Positions 5,754-11,182 of a stretch of DNA of 14,100 nt are shown piece by piece. Both the position numbers and the translations under genes were made by a program. This stretch comes from CAYMCJ01 sp964388985. Lineage in GTDB: Bacteria > Patescibacteriota > Patescibacteriia > Patescibacteriales > CAYMCJ01. Every line of letters starts with the position of its first letter. Positions within the stretch are counted from its first letter, which is position 1. Under the pieces are notes generated by a model that made no database searches, had not been told where the DNA came from, and saw nothing but the letters and a program-made list of their open reading frames with translations. The stretch lies in assembly GCA_964388985.1 (NCBI GenBank), contig CAYMCJ010000027.1, positions 1-14,100 on the forward strand, given 5' to 3'.

Positions 5754-5860
5754 TTTTTCACTAGCGTGAAAAAGTCACACTACCTGCCTCGCCAAGTTTC
5801 AGCAAGGCGGGTGGATGTGACACTCACTTATGCTAAGGCTTCAGCGAGGCAGGCAGGCGA
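5754..5860. repeat. Cluster of palindromic elements upstream of the 72-aa gene
   Basis: TTTTTCAC (5754-5761) / GTGAAAAA (5766-5773) is a perfect 8-bp stem with a 4-nt loop. Next, GTCACA (5774-5779) / TGTGAC (5816-5821) encloses CCTGCCTCGC (5783-5792) paired imperfectly with GCAAGGCGGG (5802-5811). The same arm is perfectly complementary to GCGAGGCAGG (5844-5853), giving an alternative fold. The GC content stands out from the AT-rich surroundings. It looks like a dispersed palindromic repeat and also forms the untranslated leader of the next gene. Confidence 0.65.
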
Positions 5861-5889
5861 ATTAATAATTTAAGAAAGGAGGAGGGGCG

Positions 5890-6108
5890 ATGGGAGAAAA
5901 AATTAGCGATGAAGTATGTTTTAGACTTGGATTTGAAGCGCTTTTTAATCATAGCCCGCAGGAATTTGTAATGTCGGCAATCAAAGGAGATTTGCCTTGG
6001 ACATTAGAAGGTTTAAAAAGTTTTCCTGTTGATTTTGATCTTTTTTTAGAGTTGGTAGAAAGAGGAAAAGAAATATTAGTCCAACCCCAGAAAGGAGGAG
6101 ATTTATAA
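5890..6108 (+). CDS. 72-aa hypothetical protein
   Basis: The protein (MGEKISDEVCFRLGFEALF...) is acidic and probably helical, with one Cys and one Trp and no membrane segment. The family is not recognised. The start is fixed by a long SD (AAAGGAGGAGG, 5875-5885). The stop codon TAA shares its last A with the ATG of the next gene, so the two are translationally coupled and probably act together. No promoter is evident directly upstream; the palindrome cluster at 5754-5860 occupies the leader. Confidence 0.75.
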   Translation: MGEKISDEVCFRLGFEALFNHSPQEFVMSAIKGDLPWTLEGLKSFPVDFDLFLELVERGKEILVQPQKGGDL

Positions 6109-6257
6109 TGAAGAGAAAAAAGATAAAAAGAGTAGATAAACTTCGAAGCGGTCAAGGCAAGCCTGTTAAATTTGGCGAGGCAAAAAGAATAGCCGCGCGG
6201 CAAGCAGCTTTTAAAAGCGCCCAGGAGCAGGCTCAGGCTTTGGGATACGAGAAATAG
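6108..6257 (+). CDS. 49-aa basic microprotein, coupled to the upstream gene
   Basis: The protein starts MKRKKIKRVDKLRSGQGKPV and is strongly basic over its first half, with an Ala/Gln-rich helix after residue 25. Such charge suggests contact with nucleic acid or a ribosome, but no family is recognised. The ATG at 6108 overlaps the preceding stop codon by one base, and its SD (AAAGGAGGAG, 6090-6099) lies inside the upstream gene. A strong terminator follows at 6287. Confidence 0.7.
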   Translation: MKRKKIKRVDKLRSGQGKPVKFGEAKRIAARQAAFKSAQEQAQALGYEK

Positions 6258-6286
6258 CGTTGATATTTTGTCCGGCTTGCCTTAAA

Positions 6287-6342
6287 AACCCTGCGGAGTT
6301 TCAAATTTAAGATTTGAAATTTCCGCGGGGTTGATTTTTTTT
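6287..6342 (+). terminator. Strong intrinsic terminator (copy A of a repeated module)
   Basis: AACCCTGCGGA (from 6287) pairs with TTCCGCGGGGTT (to 6332), and inside it TTTCAAAT pairs with ATTTGAAA, giving a long stem. Eight T follow (6335-6342). It ends the 5890-6257 operon. A similar terminator lies at 7429. Confidence 0.85.
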
Positions 6343-6358
6343 AAAAATATGATATTCT
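6331..6358 (+). promoter_or_regulatory. Promoter of the epimerase gene overlapping the terminator
   Basis: TTGATT (6331-6336) overlaps the end of the terminator stem and T-run. After 16 bases comes TATTCT (6353-6358), preceded by TG one base upstream (extended -10). A five-codon ATG...TAA (6368-6385) lies just after the expected start. The leader then carries a weak hairpin (6406-6426) before the SD. Confidence 0.5.
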
Positions 6359-6443
6359 ATTTTAAATATGTTTAAATATAAATAAGTTAATAATATTTAT
6401 ATTTTGGTTATTTTTAAAATTTAACCGAAAAAGGAGGAAAGCT

Positions 6444-7409
6444 ATGGAGAAGAGAGCGTTGGTGTGCGGAGCCGGTGGATTCATCGGCCATCATCTGGCA
6501 AAAGAGTTAAGGGAGCGGGGTTATTTTGTTGCTGGGGTGGATATTAAATATCCTAGTTATTCAAAGACATTCGTTGATGAATTTTTATTGCTTGATTTGA
6601 GGGAAAAGGAAAATTGTAAAATAATTTTAGCCCCTATACATTTCGACGAGATTTATTTGCTGGCAGCTGATCGGGGCGGGGCTGGTTATATGGATGTAGG
6701 CGAGTGTGAGATGATGACAGGCAATGCTTTAATAAATATTAATATGATTAAAGCGGTTGTTGAAAAGCCGGGCAAAAAAAGACCTAAAATATTTTTTTCT
6801 TCCTCGGTCTGCGTTTATAGGGATATGCCGATTGAGGCCGAGATGATTTGCGAAGATGATGTTTATCCGGCTTATCCGGGCAATGAATACGGTTGGGAAA
6901 AACTTTATACCGAAAGAATGCTCCTATCCTTTAGAAGAAGATATGATTTGGAAGTAAGGATTGCCCGTTTTCATACCACCTATGGCCCGGAAGCCAACTG
7001 GGAAGGTGGCCGGGAAAAAGCGGCTGATGCTTTATGCCGAAAAGCGGCCTTAGCCAAGGACGGCGGTGACCTGGAGGTTTGGGGAGACGGTCAGGCAGTT
7101 AGGAATTTTGTTTATATTGATGATTTAATAGCCGCGATTATGGTTTTAATGGCCTCGGATATTAACCAGCCGGTAAATATCGGCACTGACGAATACGTAA
7201 CCGTTGATGAATTGGCTAAAATCGTAATCAAGGTTTCGGGCAAGGATTTAACAATAAAGCATATTCCCGGGGCGGTCGGAGTTGCGGCCAGAAATTTTAG
7301 CAACGAGCTGATAAAAGCCGCGGGCTGGCGGTCAAGATATTCTCTGGCTCAGGGAATTGCCATTCATTATCCCTGGGTGGCAGGGCAGGTTAGGAGGAAA
7401 TACGGCTGA
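6444..7409 (+). CDS. GDP-mannose 3,5-epimerase-like NAD-dependent sugar epimerase
   Basis: This 321-aa extended SDR protein has an N-terminal NAD-binding GAGGFIG (9-15), SSSVCVY (119-125), Tyr149-x3-Lys153 (catalytic pair), RFHTTYGP (175-182), GGREKAADALCRKA (188-201) and WGDGQAVRNFVYIDD (213-227). Cys123 and Lys192 match the acid/base residues of plant GDP-mannose 3,5-epimerase, and the C-terminal NIGTDE and HIPGAVGV...RN blocks also match that family. That enzyme converts GDP-mannose to GDP-L-galactose or GDP-L-gulose. A role in surface polysaccharide synthesis is likely, but no other sugar genes lie nearby. The SD is strong (AAGGAGGAA, 6431-6439). The gene is bracketed by two copies of a terminator-promoter module. 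Substrate assignment is by motif memory and is less sure than the SDR call. Confidence 0.85.
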   Translation: MEKRALVCGAGGFIGHHLAKELRERGYFVAGVDIKYPSYSKTFVDEFLLLDLREKENCKIILAPIHFDEIYLLAADRGGAGYMDVGECEMMTGNALININMIKAVVEKPGKKRPKIFFSSSVCVYRDMPIEAEMICEDDVYPAYPGNEYGWEKLYTERMLLSFRRRYDLEVRIARFHTTYGPEANWEGGREKAADALCRKAALAKDGGDLEVWGDGQAVRNFVYIDDLIAAIMVLMASDINQPVNIGTDEYVTVDELAKIVIKVSGKDLTIKHIPGAVGVAARNFSNELIKAAGWRSRYSLAQGIAIHYPWVAGQVRRKYG

Positions 7410-7428
7410 TAATGTCCGCCGTAATACT

Positions 7429-7484
7429 ACCCCGCAAAATTTCAGATTGAAAATTTGAAATTCTTGCGGGGTTGATTTTTTTTT
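7429..7484 (+). terminator. Strong intrinsic terminator (copy B of a repeated module)
   Basis: ACCCCGCAA (7429-7437) pairs with TTGCGGGGT (7464-7472), the stem continues inward with AATTTCA / TGAAATT, and nine T follow. It ends the epimerase transcript. Confidence 0.85.
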
Positions 7485-7500
7485 AGAGATATGATATTGT
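7472..7500 (+). promoter_or_regulatory. Promoter overlapping terminator copy B
   Basis: TTGATT (7472-7477), 17-base spacer, TATTGT (7495-7500) with TG one base upstream. The geometry is the same as at 6331-6358. The expected start is just before the ATG at 7509. Confidence 0.45.
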
Positions 7501-7508
7501 ATTAGTAT

Positions 7509-7592
7509 ATGAAACAGGCTGGTATAATCCGCCCTAATTTAAATTTGGGCGGACAAAATTTATTATTAGGCTTATTATTGTTACTGCCGTAG
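7509..7592 (+). CDS. 27-aa hydrophobic peptide, or part of a small RNA
   Basis: The ORF reads MKQAGIIRPNLNLGG and then a Leu-rich end (LLLGLLLLLP). There is no SD, but the promoter at 7472-7500 puts the RNA start almost at the AUG. A 26-bp near-perfect palindrome (TCCGCCC at 7528-7534, GGGCGGA at 7547-7553) lies within it. With the terminator at 7651-7679 the transcript could equally be a structured small RNA of about 170 nt. Confidence 0.3.
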   Translation: MKQAGIIRPNLNLGGQNLLLGLLLLLP

Positions 7593-7650
7593 CGGGTGGC
7601 TTGTTTTTTAACTAAATTGGAAAAAATAAAATTATATAAAAATAGAAACA

Positions 7651-7679
7651 GCCGCCTTCCCAAGGCGGTATTTTTTATT
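7651..7679 (+). terminator. Intrinsic terminator
   Basis: CCGCCTT (7652-7658) and AAGGCGG (7662-7668) with loop CCC, then ATTTTTTATT. It ends the transcript started at 7472-7500. Confidence 0.85.
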
Positions 7680-7713
7680 GCCTGAATATAGAAAATAATA
7701 AGGAGGGAAAACA

Positions 7714-7854
7714 ATGGAAGAAGAAATCAGGGAATTAGAAGAAACAAAAAGAGTATTGGCCGAGAAAGGAGATTGGAAAAAATATGACGAGATTGCAGCC
7801 TCGCTTCTTTCTTTAAAAAAAGAGGAATTAGTTAGTACGGGGGTAAGGGCTTAG
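7714..7854 (+). CDS. 46-aa acidic helical microprotein
   Basis: The protein (MEEEIRELEETKRVLAEKGD...) is highly charged and predicted to be two helices joined near DWKKYDE. No family is recognised. AAGGAGGG at 7700-7707 with a six-base spacer fixes the start. It lies alone between two terminators (7651 and 7873). No clear promoter separates it from the upstream terminator, so expression may rely on read-through. Confidence 0.65.
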   Translation: MEEEIRELEETKRVLAEKGDWKKYDEIAASLLSLKKEELVSTGVRA

Positions 7855-7872
7855 ATAGCCTGAAATTTTTCA

Positions 7873-7912
7873 AAATAGGAATAGTGTCAAGAATGGCGCT
7901 ATCCCTATTTTT
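7873..7912 (+). terminator. Intrinsic terminator
   Basis: AAATAGGAATAGTG (7873-7886) pairs with CGCTATCCCTATTT (7897-7910) with one mismatch and one G-U pair, followed by a T-run. It ends the 46-aa gene. Confidence 0.75.
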
Positions 7913-7953
7913 ATTTAATATTAGAATATTATTTAATATTTAATTATTTTTTC

Positions 7954-7989
7954 TTGCTTTTTTTTGTAGATTTGCTATAATTATCCACA
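7954..7989 (+). promoter_or_regulatory. Strong promoter overlapped by a perfect DnaA box
   Basis: TTGCTT (7954-7959), 16-base spacer, TATAAT (7976-7981) with the extended TGC before it. The sequence TTATCCACA (7981-7989), identical to the E. coli consensus DnaA box, begins at the last base of the -10 and covers the expected start site. Confidence 0.6.
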
Positions 7990-8172
7990 GGAGTAATATT
8001 TAAATATTTATGGTTAAGGCAATACAAAAAATCGCTTTTTATTTTAGCTTTTTTTATGGCTCCATGAGGAGAGCGGTTTTTTGTGGTGTTTTGACTGATT
8101 ATTAAAAGTTTAAGCATCATTAGGGAAAATAAACTGGCCTCCTCTTTATAAGAAGGGGCCAGTTTTATTTTT
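7988..8172 (+). ncRNA. Candidate structured small RNA (or mRNA of a 31-aa peptide)
   Basis: A strong promoter and a strong terminator bound a transcript of about 185 nt. An internal stem pairs an A-run followed by TCGCT (near 8025-8036) with AGCGG followed by a T-run (8072-8083), enclosing CTCC-ATGA-GGAG. It matches no tmRNA, SRP RNA or RNase P motif known to me. It contains an ORF at 8010-8105 (MVKAIQKIAFYFSFFYGSM...), for which AGGAG at 7989-7993 is too far away to serve as an SD. Confidence 0.4.
8131..8172 (+). terminator. Intrinsic terminator
   Basis: AAACTGGCC (8131-8139) pairs with GGCCAGTTT (8157-8165), with further CCT/AGG pairing inside, then TTTTATTTTT. The A-rich 5' side would also give a U-rich tail on the opposite strand. 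Confidence 0.8.
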
Positions 8173-8304
8173 GGAAATAGTTTTTGGCCTGTTTTAATGG
8201 GACTGGTAATGTTCATTATAACTAAGGAGTGATTATGAAGCCGGGAAAATAAACAGATGATTTTTAAAAAAACAGATTGGCAATTTTGGAGTATAAGGGG
8301 TGTA

Positions 8305-8478
8305 ATGATGGTAAAAATAGAGGGAGGTATGGCCAGAATAAGCGAGGAAAATTTAAAGTGGATTATAGCAAGGTGCGACAGAGATGGGGGGAATATAGAG
8401 ATGTTGAAAGAAGCTAAAAAGGCGTTAGAATTAAAAGAGAGAACCGGGAAAGGAGAACGAAAGGATGTTAGAATATAA
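8305..8478 (+). CDS. 56- to 57-aa charged microprotein, first gene of the GNAT operon
   Basis: The protein (MMVKIEGGMARISEENLKW...) is a charged, mainly helical microprotein without a recognised family. AAGGGG at 8295-8300 supports starts at 8305 or 8308. An in-frame ATG at 8257 would add 16 residues but has no SD; it lies four bases after a five-codon ORF (8235-8252) with a perfect AAGGAG, so coupled initiation there cannot be excluded. The 3' end overlaps the next gene by 14 bases, which marks an operon. Confidence 0.65.
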   Translation: MMVKIEGGMARISEENLKWIIARCDRDGGNIEMLKEAKKALELKERTGKGERKDVRI

Positions 8479-8629
8479 AAGATACAGCGTACTTTGCGAG
8501 GAAGGGGAGTCGGGTAATATACCTCTACCCTACAGCTCTGATTTTGGAGATGTAGACCAGGAAGATCCCGGTTGTTTTGCTGAAAGGCAACAATCAGACT
8601 TAAAACAACAAGAGCGAAGAGGAGATTAA
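8465..8629 (+). CDS. 54-aa acidic microprotein overlapping its neighbour
   Basis: The protein starts MLEYKRYSVLCEEGESGN, is acidic in the middle (DFGDVDQEDPG), has two Cys, and ends in a charged QQERRGD tail. No family is recognised. The start is fixed by AAGGAG at 8450-8455 inside the upstream gene. Its stop is one base before the ATG of the 515-aa gene, whose SD lies inside this ORF. Three tightly coupled genes suggest a shared function. Confidence 0.65.
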   Translation: MLEYKRYSVLCEEGESGNIPLPYSSDFGDVDQEDPGCFAERQQSDLKQQERRGD

Positions 8630-8630
8630 A

Positions 8631-10178
8631 ATGGCGGATTTGGGATTTGGGCTTAATGGAAAATTAGGGCTAATTGAATTGATTGGCGACGGCGCGCGCG
8701 GAAATTTACTTAAAGCGCCGGTTAAGACTGATCTTTTTGAAGATTTGTGGAATTTGGTGGGAAAGACCGTGGCTGGCGCCAAAGTTAACCGTCTTAAACC
8801 GGAAGATTCCCGCAATGGTTTTCGGGTTATTGAAGTTAACGCCGAGACAGGGGAAAACCTTGGACGGCTCAATATGCTGTATTTAAAAAAGCCGATACCC
8901 TGTTATTATCTGGTTTATGTTGAGGTGTCAGCGCCTTTCAGAAGAAAGGGCCTGGGAACACAGATATTAAATCATTTTAAGCAATTTTTGATTGAAAAGT
9001 CGGCAGTTGGTATTTTGGATAATATTATCCCCCAAGAAGATCCGAGTTATGACATTTATCTTAAGCAGTCATGGCGGCCGATTAAGAGTATTATCGGCAA
9101 TTCTTCAATTAACAACGGTTGTTATTACATGATTTTTATTCCCCCCAGATTAGAAGTAAAAGATTTGCGGGAACCCGTGTTGAAGCTGACACATCACTTA
9201 AGCCGGAAACGAACAGCCATTGATATGAGGGATAATCAGGCAATGGTTCGGGAAACAATCGCCGAGTTTAAGAGTCTTTATTTGGCTTTGCTTGATTATT
9301 TTAAGGATGAAATAAGAAACAAAACCCTTTCCCCTCTTGGACGGTTTATGTTCACTCGTTTCGTGACCAAACTTATTGCTTTTAGGCGGCGCATAGAAGA
9401 CTTAGTGGGTTATACCGGCGGGGATTCGTTGGAACAAATCAGGCTTGCCCAGGAAATCGCTGTTTTACCAATGCAGTCCTATACTCCCTTTGCGCTGGGA
9501 AGTGAATCAAATTTCGTGAATGGGGATATAAAATTTTGGGACAGTCTGCCCGAAGAATTAAAAAAATATCCGGCTCGCACGATTGAAGCGCTCCCCGATT
9601 ATCAAAGACCCAGTTTGGTCGCCTGGATAACAGAAAAGGGTTTTGACGGCAGCCATTCTTTGACCATAGGTGATCTTATGGACCTAGGATTTGACCCCAG
9701 CCGTTTAAAAGAGATTAACATTAACGACCAGAATTTTATTTTTGAGCGGATTCAAGTCAAGCAATTGCCTGATTTGGAAAAAAAGAAGGCTCTTTTGGAT
9801 AAAATCGGTTCAAAAATGCCTGGGGCAAGGGTTAAGGACGCTTGTTTAAAGGTTAATTCCCCTCTTCTTATGATTCGCGACCGGGGAAACGGCTATGTCT
9901 TACGCCGCAAGATAGGTGGTATTCATTGGGAAGAAGCGGTTGAACAATTGCAAACCAGCCCTCATCTAAAAGCCATAAATGTACCTTTAAAATTTGACAG
10001 AATAATTACCACTACCGTGCGGGAAGCTATAGAAGCGGTTGCCAGGCAACTAAATTCCGAAGAAGATAAATTACTTGAGCAACTGACTGTTTTTGTTTCC
10101 TGGAATTTGAAAAAAAATACGCCAAAAACCATGATTGACTTTACAACCACTGCGTTGGAGTCGGTTTGGCTGGCTTAA
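8631..10178 (+). CDS. 515-aa protein with N-terminal GNAT acetyltransferase domain and a large unknown domain
   Basis: Residues about 40-170 look like a GNAT fold: VEVSAPFRRKGLGTQIL (97-113) contains the acetyl-CoA-binding R-R-x-G-x-G motif and is followed by a helix and strands ending near YYMIFIPP. Residues about 175-515 (340 aa) are mostly helical with alternating charged stretches and match nothing I recognise; LVAWITEKGFDGSHSLTIGDLMDLGF is a distinctive block. The fusion may acetylate a partner held by the C-terminal part (inference). No signal peptide or membrane segment is visible. SD AGAGGAG ends six bases before the ATG. A strong terminator follows at 10188. Confidence 0.7.
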   Translation: MADLGFGLNGKLGLIELIGDGARGNLLKAPVKTDLFEDLWNLVGKTVAGAKVNRLKPEDSRNGFRVIEVNAETGENLGRLNMLYLKKPIPCYYLVYVEVSAPFRRKGLGTQILNHFKQFLIEKSAVGILDNIIPQEDPSYDIYLKQSWRPIKSIIGNSSINNGCYYMIFIPPRLEVKDLREPVLKLTHHLSRKRTAIDMRDNQAMVRETIAEFKSLYLALLDYFKDEIRNKTLSPLGRFMFTRFVTKLIAFRRRIEDLVGYTGGDSLEQIRLAQEIAVLPMQSYTPFALGSESNFVNGDIKFWDSLPEELKKYPARTIEALPDYQRPSLVAWITEKGFDGSHSLTIGDLMDLGFDPSRLKEININDQNFIFERIQVKQLPDLEKKKALLDKIGSKMPGARVKDACLKVNSPLLMIRDRGNGYVLRRKIGGIHWEEAVEQLQTSPHLKAINVPLKFDRIITTTVREAIEAVARQLNSEEDKLLEQLTVFVSWNLKKNTPKTMIDFTTTALESVWLA

Positions 10179-10187
10179 GTCTAACAG

Positions 10188-10241
10188 GCCATTCGGAAAA
10201 ATTCGCAAAAGAAGCGCGAATTTTCTCCGAATGGCTTTTTT
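10188..10241 (+). terminator. Strong intrinsic terminator after the GNAT operon
   Basis: GCCATTCGGA (10188-10197) and TCCGAATGGC (10226-10235) form a perfect 10-bp stem, with AATTCGC / GCGCGAATT further inside, followed by six T. Confidence 0.9.
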
Positions 10242-10242
10242 C

Positions 10243-10272
10243 TTGACTAGATTCAATTATTTAGGCTATACT
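10243..10272 (+). promoter_or_regulatory. Promoter of rpmF
   Basis: TTGACT (10243-10248), 18-base spacer, TATACT (10267-10272). It begins one base after the T-run of the upstream terminator. The leader to the ATG at 10312 is about 33 nt and has no SD. Confidence 0.65.
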
Positions 10273-10311
10273 AAAAGCAGATTAATATTAATTATTTTAA
10301 ATTTTTTAATT

Positions 10312-10521
10312 ATGTCAGTACCGAAAAAAAGAAGGACAAAAAGTTCAGTCGGAAACAGGCGGTCTCATCACAGTCTAAATAAAATTAATTTAAAGAAGTG
10401 TCCTAAATGCGGCCGGGCCATAGAGCCGCATAAAGCGTGTTTGTTTTGCGGAAGTTATAAAGGCAGGGAGGCTATAAAGATTAAAGGCAAAGATGAAAAA
10501 AAGAAAAAGGCTAAGAAGTAA
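10312..10521 (+). CDS. rpmF: Large ribosomal subunit protein bL32
   Basis: The 69-aa protein begins MSVPKKRRTKSSVGNRRSHH, the typical bL32 start, and has the zinc-ribbon cysteines Cys30-x2-Cys33 and Cys43-x2-Cys46 (KCPKCGRAIEPHKACLFCG). It is very basic and ends in a Lys-rich tail. It binds in the 50S subunit near the peptide exit region. A longer ORF from 10135 runs through the terminator and promoter and is rejected. It heads a group of rRNA-related genes (nusB, rnc, 23S). Confidence 0.95.
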   Translation: MSVPKKRRTKSSVGNRRSHHSLNKINLKKCPKCGRAIEPHKACLFCGSYKGREAIKIKGKDEKKKKAKK

Positions 10522-10550
10522 TGATATTATAATTTATAATTTCTAATTCA

Positions 10551-10647
10551 CCTAATTTCTAATAAAATTAATAATGTTTAATGACTAAATGTCTAATGTA
10601 ATTTATTAATTAGAAATTTGACATTTGGAATTTTATTAGAAATTAGG
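10551..10647. repeat. Large AT-rich foldback between rpmF and nusB
   Basis: The 19-base arm starting CCTAATTTCT (10551-10569) is perfectly complementary to 10629-10647. AAATGTC / GACATTT pair inside the loop, and imperfect pairing continues outside to roughly 10525-10670. The arms are built from repeats of TAATTTCTAATT-like words. It fills nearly the whole intergenic space and may be a MITE-like or slippage-derived element. Confidence 0.8.
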
Positions 10648-10673
10648 AATTGTAATTTAGAAATTTTTAAAAC

Positions 10674-11099
10674 ATGTCCAATAGGCATTTAGCTCGCACA
10701 ATCGCCATGCAGTCCTTGTTTATGTGGGACTTTCATGGTAAAAAAAATAATAATACCGACCAAATAATTAAAGGCAATTTAAAAAATTTTGCCCCTGATT
10801 TTAATGATAATGGTTTTGTAAAGGATTTATTTAAGAATGTGATAGAAAATTTGCCGGAAATAGATAAGTACATTATAAAATATGCCACCGAATGGCCGCT
10901 TGACCAGATTACAATAATTGACCGGAATATTTTAAGAATTGGAGTTTATGAATTAGTGATGTCAAAGGACATTCCCCCTAAGGTAGCCATTAATGAAGCG
11001 ATTGAAATTGCCAAAACATTTGGCGGAGAATCTTCCGGAAAATTTGTTAATGGTGTTTTGGGAGCAATTTATAAGGACGTGGAGAAAAATAAAAAATAA
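10674..11099 (+). CDS. nusB: Transcription antitermination protein NusB
   Basis: The 141-aa protein matches NusB: SNRHLARTIAMQSLFMWD at the start, WPLDQITIIDRNILRIGVYEL (about 74-94) and PPKVAINEAIEIAKTFGGES (101-120) followed by SGKFVNGVLGAIYKD. NusB with NusE binds boxA RNA in rRNA leaders and lets RNA polymerase read through terminators. A boxA-like sequence is present at 13198-13214 before the 23S gene in this window. The ATG has no SD. The foldback at 10551-10647 lies upstream, and a second foldback separates it from rnc. Confidence 0.95.
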   Translation: MSNRHLARTIAMQSLFMWDFHGKKNNNTDQIIKGNLKNFAPDFNDNGFVKDLFKNVIENLPEIDKYIIKYATEWPLDQITIIDRNILRIGVYELVMSKDIPPKVAINEAIEIAKTFGGESSGKFVNGVLGAIYKDVEKNKK

Positions 11100-11111
11100 A
11101 TAAATATTAAA

Positions 11112-11174
11112 ATTGCTGCATTGTTATATTGCTATATTGTTTCAAACAATTTAACAATTTAACAATTTGGCAAT
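11112..11174. repeat. Foldback between nusB and rnc
   Basis: ATTGC (11112-11116) to GCAAT (11170-11174) encloses repeated ATTGTT / AACAAT words, meeting at ATTGTTT-C-AAACAAT (11136-11150). The arms are short tandem repeats (AACAATTT-like). The hairpin ends eight bases before the rnc ATG and may influence its translation. Confidence 0.7.
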
Positions 11175-11182
11175 GTAAATCC

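Noticed and set aside
3285..7989. Replication origin suggested by DnaA-box-like sites at 3285, 4942 (minus) and 7981
   Set aside because: The sites are kilobases apart, only one is perfect, and there is no dnaA, dnaN or box cluster.
7944..8216. 90-aa minus-strand ORF with a Lys-rich end
   Set aside because: Its ATG overlaps a TATAAT so it could not be transcribed from there, it has no SD, and it runs through a strong promoter and terminator on the plus strand.
10135..10311. N-terminal extension of the rpmF ORF
   Set aside because: It overlaps the GNAT gene end, a strong terminator and the rpmF promoter. bL32 normally starts at MSVPKKR.
11129..11182. Upstream TTG start for rnc
   Set aside because: It lies inside a foldback, has no SD, and adds residues not typical of RNase III. 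The ATG at 11183 matches the usual N-terminus.
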